64,000 bases of DNA, taken from positions 2,296,965 through 2,360,964 of the forward strand of contig NZ_AP027081.1 of NCBI RefSeq assembly GCF_030295425.1, written 5' to 3'. Under the pieces are notes generated by a model. That model did no database searches and was not told where the DNA came from. It saw nothing but the letters and a program-made list of their open reading frames with translations. This stretch comes from Mesoterricola sediminis (GTDB lineage Bacteria; Acidobacteriota; Holophagae; Holophagales; Holophagaceae). Each line of letters begins with the position of its first letter. Position 1 is the first letter of the stretch. The position numbers and the translations under genes were made by a program. This document shows, in pieces, positions 7,687-16,880 of this stretch.

Positions 7687-8579
7687 ACGGCCGGCGCCAC
7701 CGCGCTCGCCGGGTCGTCCAGGTCCTGGTCCTGGCCGGCGGGGTGCTCATGCCTTGGCTCAACGGCGTCCGGCTGGACCTGCCCGGGTCCCAGGTGGTGT
7801 ACGCCGGCCGGGCCTACCCCCTGGGTTGGCCCCACGTGCTCGGCCTCATCGTGCCCTTCGTGCTCCTGGTCTGGGGCCTGGCCTACCTCGCCTACCGCCG
7901 GGGCCGGGTCTTCTGCGGGTGGGCCTGCCCCTACGGAAGCCTGGTCGAGGCCTTCGACGCGCTCCGGACCGCCCTGGGCCGGGGGCGCCACCGGCGGGTG
8001 GCCGCCTGGATGCGGCGAGGCCCCCTGCACCGCTGGGCGCTGCGGGGCGGGGCGCTCCTCGTTCTGACGGTGGTCCCGCTGGTCATGGCGGCGAGCCTGG
8101 CGGCCTACCTGGTCCCCCCGGCCCGGATCCTCCAGGCCCTCGGCCGGCTTCCTGTCCTATCGGACACGGGCCAGACGGCCATCTGGGCCTGGATGGCCCT
8201 GGTCCTGCTGGGGTCCTGGGCGGCGGGCTTCGTTGTCCGGTTCCACTTCTGCCGCATGGTCTGCATTTACGGCATGGGCCAAGCCATGGCCGCCTCGGCC
8301 GCCGATCCGGCCCGCATCCTGCGCCCGCGGTTCATGCCCGGGTCCCTGGACGCTTGCGGAACCTGCCAGGCCTGCGTCAAGGCCTGCTTCGTGGACCTGG
8401 ACCCGCGCACCCCGGACCTGAGGCTGGGGTTCTCGGACGGTTGCTTCAACTGCGGGGAGTGCGTGGACCATTGCGAGACCGTGCAAGGCCACAAGGGCGC
8501 CTCCGCCCTCCTCACCTTCGAACGGCCCACCCCGCCCCGCCGCCGGACCCGGCCCGCCGAACCCGGCGCCTGGGACTGA
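7683..8579 (+). CDS. 4Fe-4S membrane protein of the CcoG/NapH/NosR type
   Basis: 298 residues. Hydrophobic segments near 10-30, 50-75, 120-145 and 165-190. FCGWACPYGSLVEA is the typical CxxxCP membrane motif, followed by FHFCRMVCIYGMGQA. Two ferredoxin-type clusters near the C-terminus are CGTCQACVKACFVDLDP and CFNCGECVDHCETVQG. Relatives serve cytochrome cbb3 oxidase maturation (CcoG reduces copper) or pass electrons in nitrate and nitrous-oxide reduction. No oxidase or denitrification gene is in the window, so the exact role is open. It overlaps the LptF-LptG stop (ATGA), implying translational coupling. Confidence 0.75.
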   Translation: MNGRRHRARRVVQVLVLAGGVLMPWLNGVRLDLPGSQVVYAGRAYPLGWPHVLGLIVPFVLLVWGLAYLAYRRGRVFCGWACPYGSLVEAFDALRTALGRGRHRRVAAWMRRGPLHRWALRGGALLVLTVVPLVMAASLAAYLVPPARILQALGRLPVLSDTGQTAIWAWMALVLLGSWAAGFVVRFHFCRMVCIYGMGQAMAASAADPARILRPRFMPGSLDACGTCQACVKACFVDLDPRTPDLRLGFSDGCFNCGECVDHCETVQGHKGASALLTFERPTPPRRRTRPAEPGAWD

Positions 8580-8581
8580 GG

Positions 8582-9127
8582 TCAGGCCTCCCAGGTCACG
8601 ACGAAGGTGCAGCTGTCCCCGCCCTGCTTGCGGGTGGGCCGGGCCGGGTCGAGGGTCACGCGCACGTCGGCGCCCGCGGGCCGGTGGCGTTCGGCCATGG
8701 CGGTGATGATGCCCCGGTCGAAGTCCGACGGGTAGGGGTTGTCGCACACCAGGAGGGCCCGGCCGGGACCGTCGGCCTCGAAGCGGTAGGCGCCGATGGG
8801 GCCGCCCCGGTGGTTCAGGCGGTAGGCTTCGTCGATGGCGGCCAGGGCCCGGTGGAGGCTGGTGATCGGCGCCGGGAAGCGGGCCTGGTCGGGGATCTTG
8901 CGGCCGATGGCGTAGAGGGTGTTGGGGCCCAGGGTGGCGGCGATCTCACGGAACGCGTCGAGCCAGGCCTGCTGGCGGAACCACTGGCCCGGCTGGGGGT
9001 CCCGGATCCCGTGGGCGGCCAGCACCCGGAGGGCCTGGGCCGGCCCGAAGGGGAGGCCCGAGACGATGGCCAGGACCGTCTCGCCATTCACTTCCACGGC
9101 CTGGGAGGCGGCCTCGAAGGTTCTCAT
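8582..9127 (-). CDS. Conserved hypothetical protein with V4R-like C-terminal signature
   Basis: 181 residues, no signal peptide or membrane segment. The C-terminus KQGGDSCTFVVTW resembles the closing strand of V4R and heme-NO-binding-like small-molecule domains (C-x-x-GDxxCxFxxxW). A central CDNPYPSDFDRGIITAMAER and an N-terminal PGQWFRQQAWLDAFREI look conserved but I cannot assign them. Ends 2 bp from the convergent 4Fe-4S protein gene. It lies 39 bp downstream of the XRE-cupin regulator in the same direction and is probably cotranscribed with it. A ligand-sensing partner of that regulator is possible but only inferred. Confidence 0.5.
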   Translation of the reverse strand: MRTFEAASQAVEVNGETVLAIVSGLPFGPAQALRVLAAHGIRDPQPGQWFRQQAWLDAFREIAATLGPNTLYAIGRKIPDQARFPAPITSLHRALAAIDEAYRLNHRGGPIGAYRFEADGPGRALLVCDNPYPSDFDRGIITAMAERHRPAGADVRVTLDPARPTRKQGGDSCTFVVTWEA

Positions 9128-9166
9128 GACGCGGCTCCGGGATGGGGCAGGTTGGACCCGGCGGCC

Positions 9167-9733
9167 TCAGGCCACCACGTTGAGGATGAAGCTCAGGGCG
9201 CCCTTCCCCGTGTTGGTGAAGGCGTAGGGGCGATCGGAGGGGAAGGCGAGGGAGTCGCCGGCTTTCAGAACGGTGGGGCCGGCCTCCAGTTCGAGGGTCA
9301 GCTCGCCCCGGATGACGAAGACCGCCTCCCGGTAGCCCGGCAGGTCCGGCTCGCCCTGGTAGCGGTCGCCGGGGGCGATGGTCCACCGCCAGAGCTCCAC
9401 GGTGCGCGAGGCGGGGAAGCTCTGGAGGAGGTCCACCCGGGTCCCGGCCTGGCTGCCCTGCCAGAGGCGGAGGCCCCGGGGCGGCAGGGCCCCCCGCCCC
9501 GGATCCCCGTCCCCGTCACTGACGAGCTCGGTGAAGGTCAGGTTGAAGGCGGCGGCGATGTGGCCCAGGGTGGCCAGGCTCACGTTGCTTTCCCCGCCTT
9601 CGATCATGCCGATCATCCGCCGGCTCACCTTGGAGCGGTCGGCCAGGTCCTGCTGGCTCCACATGAGCGCCTTCCGCCGGGCCACGATGTTCCGGGACAC
9701 GGTGCTGAGGAGCTTCTTGGGGTCGTAGGCCAT
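9167..9733 (-). CDS. XRE-family HTH regulator with C-terminal cupin domain
   Basis: 188 residues. HTH_3 domain at about 10-65 (LMWSQQDLADRSKVSRRMIG then MIEGGESNVSLATLGHIAAA), followed by a cupin_2 barrel at about 110-187 (WTIAPGDRYQGEPDLPGYRE, then GELTLELEAGP and AGDSLAFPSDRPYAFTNTG). This arrangement is that of PuuR-like regulators, which sense polyamines or amino-acid catabolites. ATG at 9733 is chosen because the HTH starts just after it; the longer frame to 9832 would run through the operator. It is divergent from ornithine aminotransferase, a likely target, and lies upstream of the V4R-like gene. Confidence 0.85.
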   Translation of the reverse strand: MAYDPKKLLSTVSRNIVARRKALMWSQQDLADRSKVSRRMIGMIEGGESNVSLATLGHIAAAFNLTFTELVSDGDGDPGRGALPPRGLRLWQGSQAGTRVDLLQSFPASRTVELWRWTIAPGDRYQGEPDLPGYREAVFVIRGELTLELEAGPTVLKAGDSLAFPSDRPYAFTNTGKGALSFILNVVA

Positions 9734-9748
9734 GCCCGTCCGGGGAAA

Positions 9749-9787
9749 TATATTGCGCATCGGCGCCATGAGCAATATACTGCACAT
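9749..9787. promoter_or_regulatory. Operator with three related half-sites between XRE-cupin regulator and rocD
   Basis: TATATTGCGCAT at 9749-9760 and ATGAGCAATATA at 9768-9779 form a 12-bp inverted repeat with 11 matches and a 7-bp spacer. TATACTGCACAT at 9776-9787 is a third, forward copy (10 of 12) overlapping the second. The AT-rich sites stand out in a GC-rich region and lie 15 bp before the regulator start, as expected for an autoregulatory site also controlling rocD. Confidence 0.65.
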
Positions 9788-9858
9788 TGGCCCCGGGAGG
9801 CAAGCGCCCGGCCTGTTTTTTCGAACATTCAACGCCTTTTTCCATGAAGGAGTCCTCC

Positions 9859-11073
9859 ATGAGCACCCCGGCCGGCACCTCTTCCCAGGCCTTCATCGCC
9901 CAGGAAAACCAGTACGGAGCCCACAACTACCATCCCCTGGACGTGGTGTGCACCAAGGGCGAGGGCGTCTACCTGACCGACGTGGACGGCAAGAAGTACA
10001 TGGACTTCCTCGCCGCCTACTCCGCCGTGAACCAGGGCCACAACCACCCCCGCATCGGCGAGGCCATGATCCGCCAGATCCGCGAGCTGGCCCTCACCAG
10101 CCGCGCCTTCCGCAACGACCAGTTCCCCCCGCTGCTCGAGAAGCTCTGCCGCATCACCGGCTTCGACAAGGCCCTGCTGATGAACAGCGGCGCCGAGGCC
10201 GTGGAGACCGCCCTCAAGGCCGCGCGCAAGTGGGGCTACGACAAGAAGGGCATCGAGTACCCGAAGGCCGAGATCATCGTGGCCGACGGCAACTTCCACG
10301 GCCGCACCACCACCATCGTGGGCTTCTCCACCGATCCCGACTCCACCAGCCGCTTCGGGCCCTTCACCCCCGGCTTCAGGATCGTGCCCTACGGGGACCT
10401 GGAGGCCGTCAAGGCCGCCATCAACCCCAACACCTGCGCCATCTTCATGGAGCCCATCCAGGGCGAGGGCGGCGTGGTGATCCCCCCCAAGGGCTTCCTC
10501 AAGGGCCTCCGGGACCTGGCCGACCGCAACAACGTCCTCCTCATCCTGGACGAGATCCAGTCCGGCCTGGGCCGCACCGGCAAGCTCTTCGCCTTCGAGC
10601 ACGAGGGCATCCGCCCCGACGGCATCACCATCGGCAAGGCCCTCTCGGGCGGCTTCTACCCCGTCAGCGCCTTCCTGGCCAAGGACGAGGTGATGGACGT
10701 CTTCACCCCCGGCATCCACGGCTCCACCTACGGCGGCAACCCCCTGGCCTGCGCCGTGGCCTCCGAGGCCCTGGACGTGCTGGTGGACGAGAAGCTCGTG
10801 GAGCGCGCCGCGGAGCTGGGCGACCACCTGCGCCACCGCCTCACCACCATGAAGACCGACAAGCTCGCCGAGGTCCGGGTCATCGGCCTCTGGGCCGGCG
10901 TGCAGCTCAAGCCCGAGGCCGGCGGCGCCCGCAAGTACTGCTACCAGCTCAAGGACCGGGGCATGCTCTGCAAGGACACCCACGTGGACACCATCCGCCT
11001 GGCGCCCCCCCTCGTCATCACCAAGGCCCAGATCGACTGGGCCGTGGACCAGCTCGAGGCCGTCCTGGCCTGA
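9859..11073 (+). CDS. rocD: Ornithine aminotransferase (ornithine--oxo-acid transaminase)
   Basis: 404 residues, a class-III PLP aminotransferase. GAHNYHPLDVVCTKGEGVYL and FLAAYSAVNQGHNHPRI are specific to ornithine delta-aminotransferases rather than ArgD. LLILDEIQSGLGRTGKLFAF holds the PLP-binding Asp and GITIGKALSGGFYPVSAF the Schiff-base lysine. It makes glutamate semialdehyde from ornithine and 2-oxoglutarate, linking arginine/ornithine breakdown to proline and glutamate. ATG at 9859 is preceded by AAGGAG seven bases upstream. An in-frame ATG at 9844 has no RBS. Control by the divergent XRE-cupin protein is likely. Confidence 0.93.
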   Translation: MSTPAGTSSQAFIAQENQYGAHNYHPLDVVCTKGEGVYLTDVDGKKYMDFLAAYSAVNQGHNHPRIGEAMIRQIRELALTSRAFRNDQFPPLLEKLCRITGFDKALLMNSGAEAVETALKAARKWGYDKKGIEYPKAEIIVADGNFHGRTTTIVGFSTDPDSTSRFGPFTPGFRIVPYGDLEAVKAAINPNTCAIFMEPIQGEGGVVIPPKGFLKGLRDLADRNNVLLILDEIQSGLGRTGKLFAFEHEGIRPDGITIGKALSGGFYPVSAFLAKDEVMDVFTPGIHGSTYGGNPLACAVASEALDVLVDEKLVERAAELGDHLRHRLTTMKTDKLAEVRVIGLWAGVQLKPEAGGARKYCYQLKDRGMLCKDTHVDTIRLAPPLVITKAQIDWAVDQLEAVLA

Positions 11074-11109
11074 GCCCCGCGCCCTGACCGAAGCCGGCTC
11101 TCCGGGGGC

Positions 11110-11940
11110 TCACAGGCCCGCCCCCGGGGAGCCGGCCGCGTTCCAGGCCCAGCGGACCAGGTCCACCGTCCGCTGGGCGGAAAGCGTCAGGCGATCCCGG
11201 AGCCGGGCGCCCTGCAGGGCCTCGAACAGGGCCCAGTACACCGGGCCGTACCCGGGCTCCCCGGCGGCGGCCGCCGCGGCCTGGGCCGTCCGGTCCGCGG
11301 CCAGGACCTCCTCCACCAGGCCGTAGGCCTCCTCCAGCCACCGCCACGGCAGGCCCAGGGGATCCGGGCCCGGCTCCGCGGGGCGGACCTCGGGCCGGAA
11401 GGGGTCCTGGGCCTCCAGGCGCGCCAGCAGGTCCGACTCCCAGCGGGCATGGATGCCGGCCTGGCCCGTCCCTTCACCATCCGAATCGGCGGTGGTGTGC
11501 AGGGGCACCTGGAGGTCGCCGACGTAGTGGCTGAGCCAGGCCGTGGCGAGGAGGACCCGCTCCCGGTCCCCGGCCTGGAAGGCCCGGACGAGGTCGAGGG
11601 CCCGGGCCTGGATGACCCAGGGCACCTGCCCTGCCCGGAGGAAGCCCGCCGGCCCCAGGCGCGCCCAGGCCGCCTCCGGGTCCCGGGGCACCGCGGCCGG
11701 GCCGCCGTAGGCCTCCGAATCCAGGTAGTGGCGGGGGCCCTCCAGGGGATCCGAGGCCCGCCACCGGTCCGGATCGACGGCGTGGTCGGCCACCTCCCCT
11801 TCGCGGCCCCGGTACCATCCGGCCAGGCCGGGCGGCAGATCGCGGAGGGCGCCCACGGCCAGGAGCCGGTGGCCCAGGGCGCCCCAGGCGGAGAGCGGCG
11901 GTGCCGCCAGCAGGAGCAGGGCGAGGAATCCGGGTCGCAT
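11110..11940 (-). CDS. Secreted S1/P1-type nuclease family protein
   Basis: 276 residues. An N-terminal signal peptide ([17 protein letters not shown]) is followed by [14 protein letters not shown], the mature N-terminus whose Trp and His bind zinc in P1 nuclease. Other expected metal ligands are visible: D in [11 protein letters not shown] in [13 protein letters not shown] in [15 protein letters not shown], and H/W-E in [11 protein letters not shown]. The family cleaves single-stranded nucleic acid or 3'-nucleotides using three zinc ions; some members are phospholipase-C-like. Likely periplasmic or secreted. It converges on rocD and is divergent from mnmA. Confidence 0.8.
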   Translation of the reverse strand: MRPGFLALLLLAAPPLSAWGALGHRLLAVGALRDLPPGLAGWYRGREGEVADHAVDPDRWRASDPLEGPRHYLDSEAYGGPAAVPRDPEAAWARLGPAGFLRAGQVPWVIQARALDLVRAFQAGDRERVLLATAWLSHYVGDLQVPLHTTADSDGEGTGQAGIHARWESDLLARLEAQDPFRPEVRPAEPGPDPLGLPWRWLEEAYGLVEEVLAADRTAQAAAAAAGEPGYGPVYWALFEALQGARLRDRLTLSAQRTVDLVRWAWNAAGSPGAGL

Positions 11941-12063
11941 GGCGCCTCCAGGCGGGCCTGGGGCCCCCTCCCGGGTGCCGCCGACCTCCGGGAAGTTCGG
12001 GCGCCGGCCCCCGCCCCCAGGCAGACCGGGCATTCCGCTAGAATGGACGCCGGAGGAACGCGC

Positions 12064-13218
12064 ATGGCCGAAGGGCCTTCCCTGCTGCTGGATCACGCCC
12101 TGGACTGCCTGCGGGCCGTTCCCGGCCTTGCGCCCGGGGCCCGGGTCCTGGCCGCCATGTCGGGGGGCATCGACAGCTCCGTGATGGCCGCCCTGCTCCA
12201 CCGGGCCGGCTTCGAGGTGGTGGGGGTCTCCATGCAGCTCTTCGACAAGACCCGGGGCGGCTCGCAGGACGCGGCCGAAGGGCGCTGCTGCACCCTGGAC
12301 GACTTCCAGGACGCGCGCCGGGTGGCCTTCCAGACCGGGTTCCCCCACTACGTGATGGACCTGGAGGACCGCTTCCGGACGGAGGTGATCGATCCCTTCA
12401 TCGCGGCCTACCTCGGTGGCGAAACCCCCAGTCCCTGCATCCGGTGCAACCAGCACCTCAAGTTCCGGGCCCTGCTGGAGTCGGCCGACGCCATGGGCTG
12501 CTCCCACGTCGCCACGGGCCACTACGCCCGCATCGCCCGGGACGGGGCCGGCTGGCACCTGCTGAAGGCCGCGGATCCGGACAAGGACCAGAGCTACTTC
12601 CTGTTCACCCACGACCAGGCCACCCTCGCCCGCACCCTCTTCCCCCTCGCCCCCTTCAGCAAGCCGGAGGTGCGCCAGCTGGCCCGGGATTTGGGCCTCC
12701 ACCTGGCGGAGAAGGCGGAGAGCCAGGAGATCTGTTTCGTGCCGGGGCGCTACGACGCCTTCATCGAATCCGAGGGCCGGGCCCCCGCGCCGGGCGCGGG
12801 CCGGGTCCGCCACGTGGACGGCCGGGACCTGGGCGCCCACGGCGGCTATTGGCGTTTCACGGTCGGCCAGCGAAAGGGCCTGGGGATCGCCCATGCGGAG
12901 CCCCTCTACGTGGTGCGGGTGGACCCGGCCACGGACACGGTCTGGGTGGGGGGCGAGGGGGACCTCTTCGCCACCCGGCTCCGGGCCGGGGAGGTGTCCT
13001 GGTGCCGGGAGGCCCCCCGGGGTCCCCTGGCGTGCCGGGCCCGGATCCGGTCCCGGGGGCGCGAGGCGGAGGCGGTTGTCGTTCCCTTGCCCGACGGTCA
13101 GGTCGAAGTGACCTTCCAGGTGCCCCAGCGCGCGGTGGCGCCCGGCCAGGCGGTGGTGTTTTACGGGGAGGAAGAAGTCCTGGGAGGAGGCTGGATCCGG
13201 GCCGCGCTCCCGGCATAA
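12064..13218 (+). CDS. mnmA: tRNA-specific 2-thiouridylase MnmA
   Basis: 384 residues. PP-loop [13 protein letters not shown] near residue 33, then the catalytic cysteines in [19 protein letters not shown] and [14 protein letters not shown], and C-terminal beta domains with [17 protein letters not shown]. It activates U34 of Lys, Glu and Gln tRNAs and transfers sulfur to give 2-thiouridine. ATG at 12064 follows GGAGGAACGCGC. A tRNA-Gln(TTG), one of its substrates, is also in this window. Seven base pairs before the next gene, so the two may be cotranscribed. Confidence 0.93.
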   Translation: MAEGPSLLLDHALDCLRAVPGLAPGARVLAAMSGGIDSSVMAALLHRAGFEVVGVSMQLFDKTRGGSQDAAEGRCCTLDDFQDARRVAFQTGFPHYVMDLEDRFRTEVIDPFIAAYLGGETPSPCIRCNQHLKFRALLESADAMGCSHVATGHYARIARDGAGWHLLKAADPDKDQSYFLFTHDQATLARTLFPLAPFSKPEVRQLARDLGLHLAEKAESQEICFVPGRYDAFIESEGRAPAPGAGRVRHVDGRDLGAHGGYWRFTVGQRKGLGIAHAEPLYVVRVDPATDTVWVGGEGDLFATRLRAGEVSWCREAPRGPLACRARIRSRGREAEAVVVPLPDGQVEVTFQVPQRAVAPGQAVVFYGEEEVLGGGWIRAALPA

Positions 13219-13225
13219 TGGGGCC

Positions 13226-15763
13226 ATGCTCCCCCGCGGCTCCTGGCCGGCCCTTCTGTGTGCGCTCCTTGCCGCTCCGGCGGGCGGGAGCCCAGCCTCC
13301 CTGCCCCTGACCGAGGTCCTGAAGGGCGGCCGGAAGGCCTACACCCTGGTGGGGACGGACGAAGGCCTGGCGTCGGGGGCCGTCGTCTGCATGGCCCAGG
13401 ACACCCAGGGTTTCCTGTGGATGGGGTCGGAAAACGGCCTGATGCGCTACGAGGGCGCCTCCAGCCGCCTCTATGGGACCGAGGACGGCCTCCCCTCGGC
13501 CATGGTCGGGCGCCTCCTGGCCGACCCGGACGGCGGGATCTGGGCCGCCACCCTGCGCGGGCTGGTCCTGTTCCGCGACGGCGCGTTCCGGCCCATCGAG
13601 GTGGAGGGCAAGCCCTACCTGGGCAACCCCGGGCACCTGGCCCTGGACCGGCGGGGCCGGGTCTGGATCCACACCGCCGATGGCCTCCTCCGCCAGAAGG
13701 CGGGCCTGGTTTTCGAGCGGGTGGGCTGGCGCGCCCCCGCCGCGGTCTACGACCTGGCCACGGGGTCCGTCACGGGCCGGGTGTACGTGGCCTCCCAGGC
13801 CGGCATCCACGGGATCGAGGAGGACGGGCGGCACCTGGACTGGGGTCCCGCCGAGGGCCTGCCCCCCGAGGGTCCCATGACGGTGGTGGAGGATGGCCAG
13901 GGCCGCCTCTGGGCCGGGTCGGGCCGGACCCTCGCGCGCCTGGATCGGGGCGCCGCGCGCTTCGCGCCGGCCTCCGAGCACCTGCCCGCGCCCATCTCCC
14001 CCAACGGCCACGCCTACGTGGACCGGGACGGCACGGTGTGGATGCCCACCCAGAACGGGGCCCAGCAGCTGGGCGGCGAGCGCCTGGACGCCGCCCATGG
14101 GCTGCCCTTCCGCTGGGTCCGGGGCCTCTTCCGGGACCGGGAGGGCTCCCTGTGGGTCATGGGCACCGGCCTCGCGCACCTCAAGGGCCACGGCCGGATC
14201 GTGACCCTGGGCGCGGGCGGGGAGGTGGTCTGGGCCATGCTCCGGGACGCCCAGGGCCGCATGCTGGAGGCCACCGACAACGGGGTGCTGCGCATCGGGC
14301 CGGAAGGCGCCGTCCCCCTTCCCGGCACCGAGGGGTGGCGGATCAAGGGGCTGGCCCTGGACGCGGAGGGGACCCTCTGGATGGTCAACACCCGGGGGCC
14401 CACGCTGTGGCTGCGCCGGGGGGCGGCCGCCGCCGTCCAGGCGCCCCTGGGGGAGGCGGGCACGGGCTGCAACAGCGTCCACGTGGATCCGTCCGGCCAG
14501 GTGTGGCTGGGGCACATCCACAAGGGGCTGCTCCGGTGGGATCCGCGGGCGCGCCGGCTCGTCCAGGAGGTGCCCCCCGCCGGCCCGGGCGCCCAGACCA
14601 CGGCCGCCTTTGAAATCCATGGGGACGCCCAGGGCCGCCTCTGGGTCGGCACGGACACGGGGCTCCTCCTCCGGGAGGCCTCCGGGGCCTGGCGCTTTCA
14701 CCGGGAGCCGTCGGGCCTGCGGGTCCGGGGGATGGCGATCCTGCCGGACGGCACGGCCTGGGTCCACGGGGACGAGCCCAAGGGGCTGGCCCGGGTGCGC
14801 CTGGCCGACGGCGGCCTGGAGGTCCTGGAGCGCCGCACCCGCGGCCAGGGGCTGAGCAGCAACATGTTGTACGCCGTTCGGCTGGATGGCGCCGGCCACG
14901 TGTGGGTCGCCACCGACAAGGGCCTGGACCGCCTGGACCCGCCCCTCCACCTGGGCCGGCCCGAGGGCCTCGCCAGCGAGGACTGCTCCGTGAGCGCGCT
15001 CCGGGCGGAGGGGCAGGTCCTGTGGGTCGGCACTTCGGCTGGCCTGTCCGCCGTCGACGCCGCCGCCCTGCCCGAGCCGCCCCCGCCCCCCCAGGCCCAC
15101 ATCCTCCAGGTGGCCTTCGGCGGCCGGCGGCTGGAACCCCCCTTCGGAGCCCTGGGGGCCATCCCCTCCGACCAGGCCTCCGTCGCCTTCCGGGTGGCGG
15201 CCCCCGCCTATGCCAACCCCCAGGCGCTGCGCTTCCAGGTCCGGCTCCTGGGCCTGGAGGCGGCCTGGCGGGACCTGGACGGCCGCCAGGTCCACTTCCC
15301 CGCCCTGCCGGGGCGATCCTACCGCTTCGAGGTGCGGGCGGCGCTCGGCACGGGGCCCTTTGGCCCGCCGGCCACCCTGGCCTTCAAGGTCCTGCCCCCC
15401 TGGTGGCGCACCGGCTGGGCCTACGGGGCCGCCTTCGCCGCCGGGTGCGGCCTCCTCTATGGGGTGGTCCTCCTGCGCCTGCGGGCCCTGGCCCGGAGCA
15501 AGGCGGCCCTGGAGGCCCTCGTGGCCGCGCGGACCCGGGAGCTGAGCGAGCGGAACCAGGAGCTCTCCGAGGCCCTGGGCAACGTGAAGCAGCTCTCCGG
15601 CCTCCTCCCCATCTGCGCCCACTGCAAGAAGATCCGGGACGACCAGGGCTACTGGAACCAGCTCGAGCTCTACCTCTCCCAGCACGCGGAAGTGGGCTTC
15701 AGCCACGGCATCTGCCCCGAATGCGCGTCCCTCCACTATCCGGCGTTCCGGAAGAAGGGCTGA
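13226..15763 (+). CDS. Two-component-type propeller sensor with Y_Y_Y domain and CxxC tail, no kinase
   Basis: 845 residues. A signal peptide (LLCALLAAPAGGSPA) precedes about 650 residues of reg_prop repeats (FLWMGSENGLMRYEG, RLWVGTDTGLLLREA, VWVATDKGLDRLD), forming two periplasmic propellers. A Y_Y_Y immunoglobulin-like domain (LRFQVRLLGLEAAWRDLDG) and one transmembrane helix near 730-750 follow, then a coiled coil (LVAARTRELSERNQELSEAL). In hybrid sensors a histidine kinase comes next. Here the protein ends instead with LSGLLPICAHCKKIRDDQGY and SHGICPECASLHYP, a CxxC...CxxC module seen as a tail on many PAS proteins and response regulators. Signalling output is unknown. Confidence 0.8.
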   Translation: MLPRGSWPALLCALLAAPAGGSPASLPLTEVLKGGRKAYTLVGTDEGLASGAVVCMAQDTQGFLWMGSENGLMRYEGASSRLYGTEDGLPSAMVGRLLADPDGGIWAATLRGLVLFRDGAFRPIEVEGKPYLGNPGHLALDRRGRVWIHTADGLLRQKAGLVFERVGWRAPAAVYDLATGSVTGRVYVASQAGIHGIEEDGRHLDWGPAEGLPPEGPMTVVEDGQGRLWAGSGRTLARLDRGAARFAPASEHLPAPISPNGHAYVDRDGTVWMPTQNGAQQLGGERLDAAHGLPFRWVRGLFRDREGSLWVMGTGLAHLKGHGRIVTLGAGGEVVWAMLRDAQGRMLEATDNGVLRIGPEGAVPLPGTEGWRIKGLALDAEGTLWMVNTRGPTLWLRRGAAAAVQAPLGEAGTGCNSVHVDPSGQVWLGHIHKGLLRWDPRARRLVQEVPPAGPGAQTTAAFEIHGDAQGRLWVGTDTGLLLREASGAWRFHREPSGLRVRGMAILPDGTAWVHGDEPKGLARVRLADGGLEVLERRTRGQGLSSNMLYAVRLDGAGHVWVATDKGLDRLDPPLHLGRPEGLASEDCSVSALRAEGQVLWVGTSAGLSAVDAAALPEPPPPPQAHILQVAFGGRRLEPPFGALGAIPSDQASVAFRVAAPAYANPQALRFQVRLLGLEAAWRDLDGRQVHFPALPGRSYRFEVRAALGTGPFGPPATLAFKVLPPWWRTGWAYGAAFAAGCGLLYGVVLLRLRALARSKAALEALVAARTRELSERNQELSEALGNVKQLSGLLPICAHCKKIRDDQGYWNQLELYLSQHAEVGFSHGICPECASLHYPAFRKKG

Positions 15764-15830
15764 GGGCCAGGGCTTTCCAATGCGCCGCTGGCCTTCTAGA
15801 CTGGGCTTCCACGAACGCAGGGAGTTCCGC

Positions 15831-16799
15831 GTGTCCCACCACAAGGTCATCATCATCGGCACCGGCCCCGCCGGCTACACGGCGGCCATTTACGCCTCCC
15901 GGGCCAACCTGGCGCCCCTCGTCTTCGAGGGGGCGCAGCCCGGCGGCCAGCTCACCATCACCACCGAGGTCGAGAACTTCCCCGGGTTCCGGGAGGGCAT
16001 CCTGGGCCCCTCGCTCATGGACGAGATGCGCGCCCAGGCCGAGCGCTTCGGCACCGAGATCCGCTCCGAGACGGTGCTCCGGGCCGACGTGGCCGCCACG
16101 CCCAAGCGGGTCGCCACGGACAAGGGGGAGTACACCTGCGACGCCCTGATCATCGCCACCGGCGCCTCCGCCAAGTGGATGGGCATCGGCAAGGACGAGG
16201 CGCTGAGCCGCACCGGCGGCGGCGTCAGCGCCTGCGCCACCTGCGACGGCTTCTTCTTCCGCGGCAAGGAGATCGCCGTGGTGGGCGGCGGCGACACGGC
16301 CGTGGAGGAGGCCACCTTCCTCACCAAGTTCGCCTCCAAGGTCACCCTCATCCATCGCCGGGACCAGCTCCGGGCCTCCAAGGCCATGCAGGAGCGGGCC
16401 TTCGCCAACCCCAAGCTGCAGGTCCGCTGGAACGCCGTCGTGGAGGACATCGCCACCCGCACCCAGACCCTGGCCACCGGGGAGACCGTCGAGAAGATCT
16501 CGGCCCTCCACCTCAAGGACACCGTGACCGGGGCCCTGGACGAGCTGGCCGTGGAAGGGCTCTTCGTGGCCATCGGCCACCAGCCCAACACCCACCTCTT
16601 CGCCGGCCAACTGCCCATGGACGCGGCCGGCTACCTCCAGGTCGTCCCGGGGACCACCCGCACCCCCGTCGCGGGCGTCTTCGCCTGCGGCGACGTGCAG
16701 GACCACCAGTACCGCCAGGCCATCACGGCCGCGGGCAGCGGGTGCATGGCGGCCATCGACGCCGAGCGCTGGCTGGGGGAGCAGGGCCTGGGGGCCTGA
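15831..16799 (+). CDS. trxB: Thioredoxin reductase
   Basis: 322 residues. FAD-binding GTGPAGYTAAIYASRANL at the N-terminus, redox-active CATCDG near residue 138, NAD(P)H-binding GGGDTAVEEATFL, and the closing GVFACGDVQDHQYRQAITAA. It moves electrons from NADPH (or a related donor) to thioredoxin in the cytoplasm. GTG at 15831 has GGGAG upstream. No thioredoxin gene is adjacent. Confidence 0.93.
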   Translation: MSHHKVIIIGTGPAGYTAAIYASRANLAPLVFEGAQPGGQLTITTEVENFPGFREGILGPSLMDEMRAQAERFGTEIRSETVLRADVAATPKRVATDKGEYTCDALIIATGASAKWMGIGKDEALSRTGGGVSACATCDGFFFRGKEIAVVGGGDTAVEEATFLTKFASKVTLIHRRDQLRASKAMQERAFANPKLQVRWNAVVEDIATRTQTLATGETVEKISALHLKDTVTGALDELAVEGLFVAIGHQPNTHLFAGQLPMDAAGYLQVVPGTTRTPVAGVFACGDVQDHQYRQAITAAGSGCMAAIDAERWLGEQGLGA

Positions 16800-16880
16800 T
16801 CCCCGGCCGGGACAGGCCCGTAAAGACCCCTTAACGCGGGTCCCCGCAGGCTGTACATTGGGCCAGACTCCCCGGCCGCC

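Noticed and set aside
12857-15862. A 1001-codon open frame on the minus strand
   Set aside because: It is the shadow of mnmA and the propeller gene in GC-rich DNA; low-complexity Gly/Pro/Arg/Ala composition and no motif.
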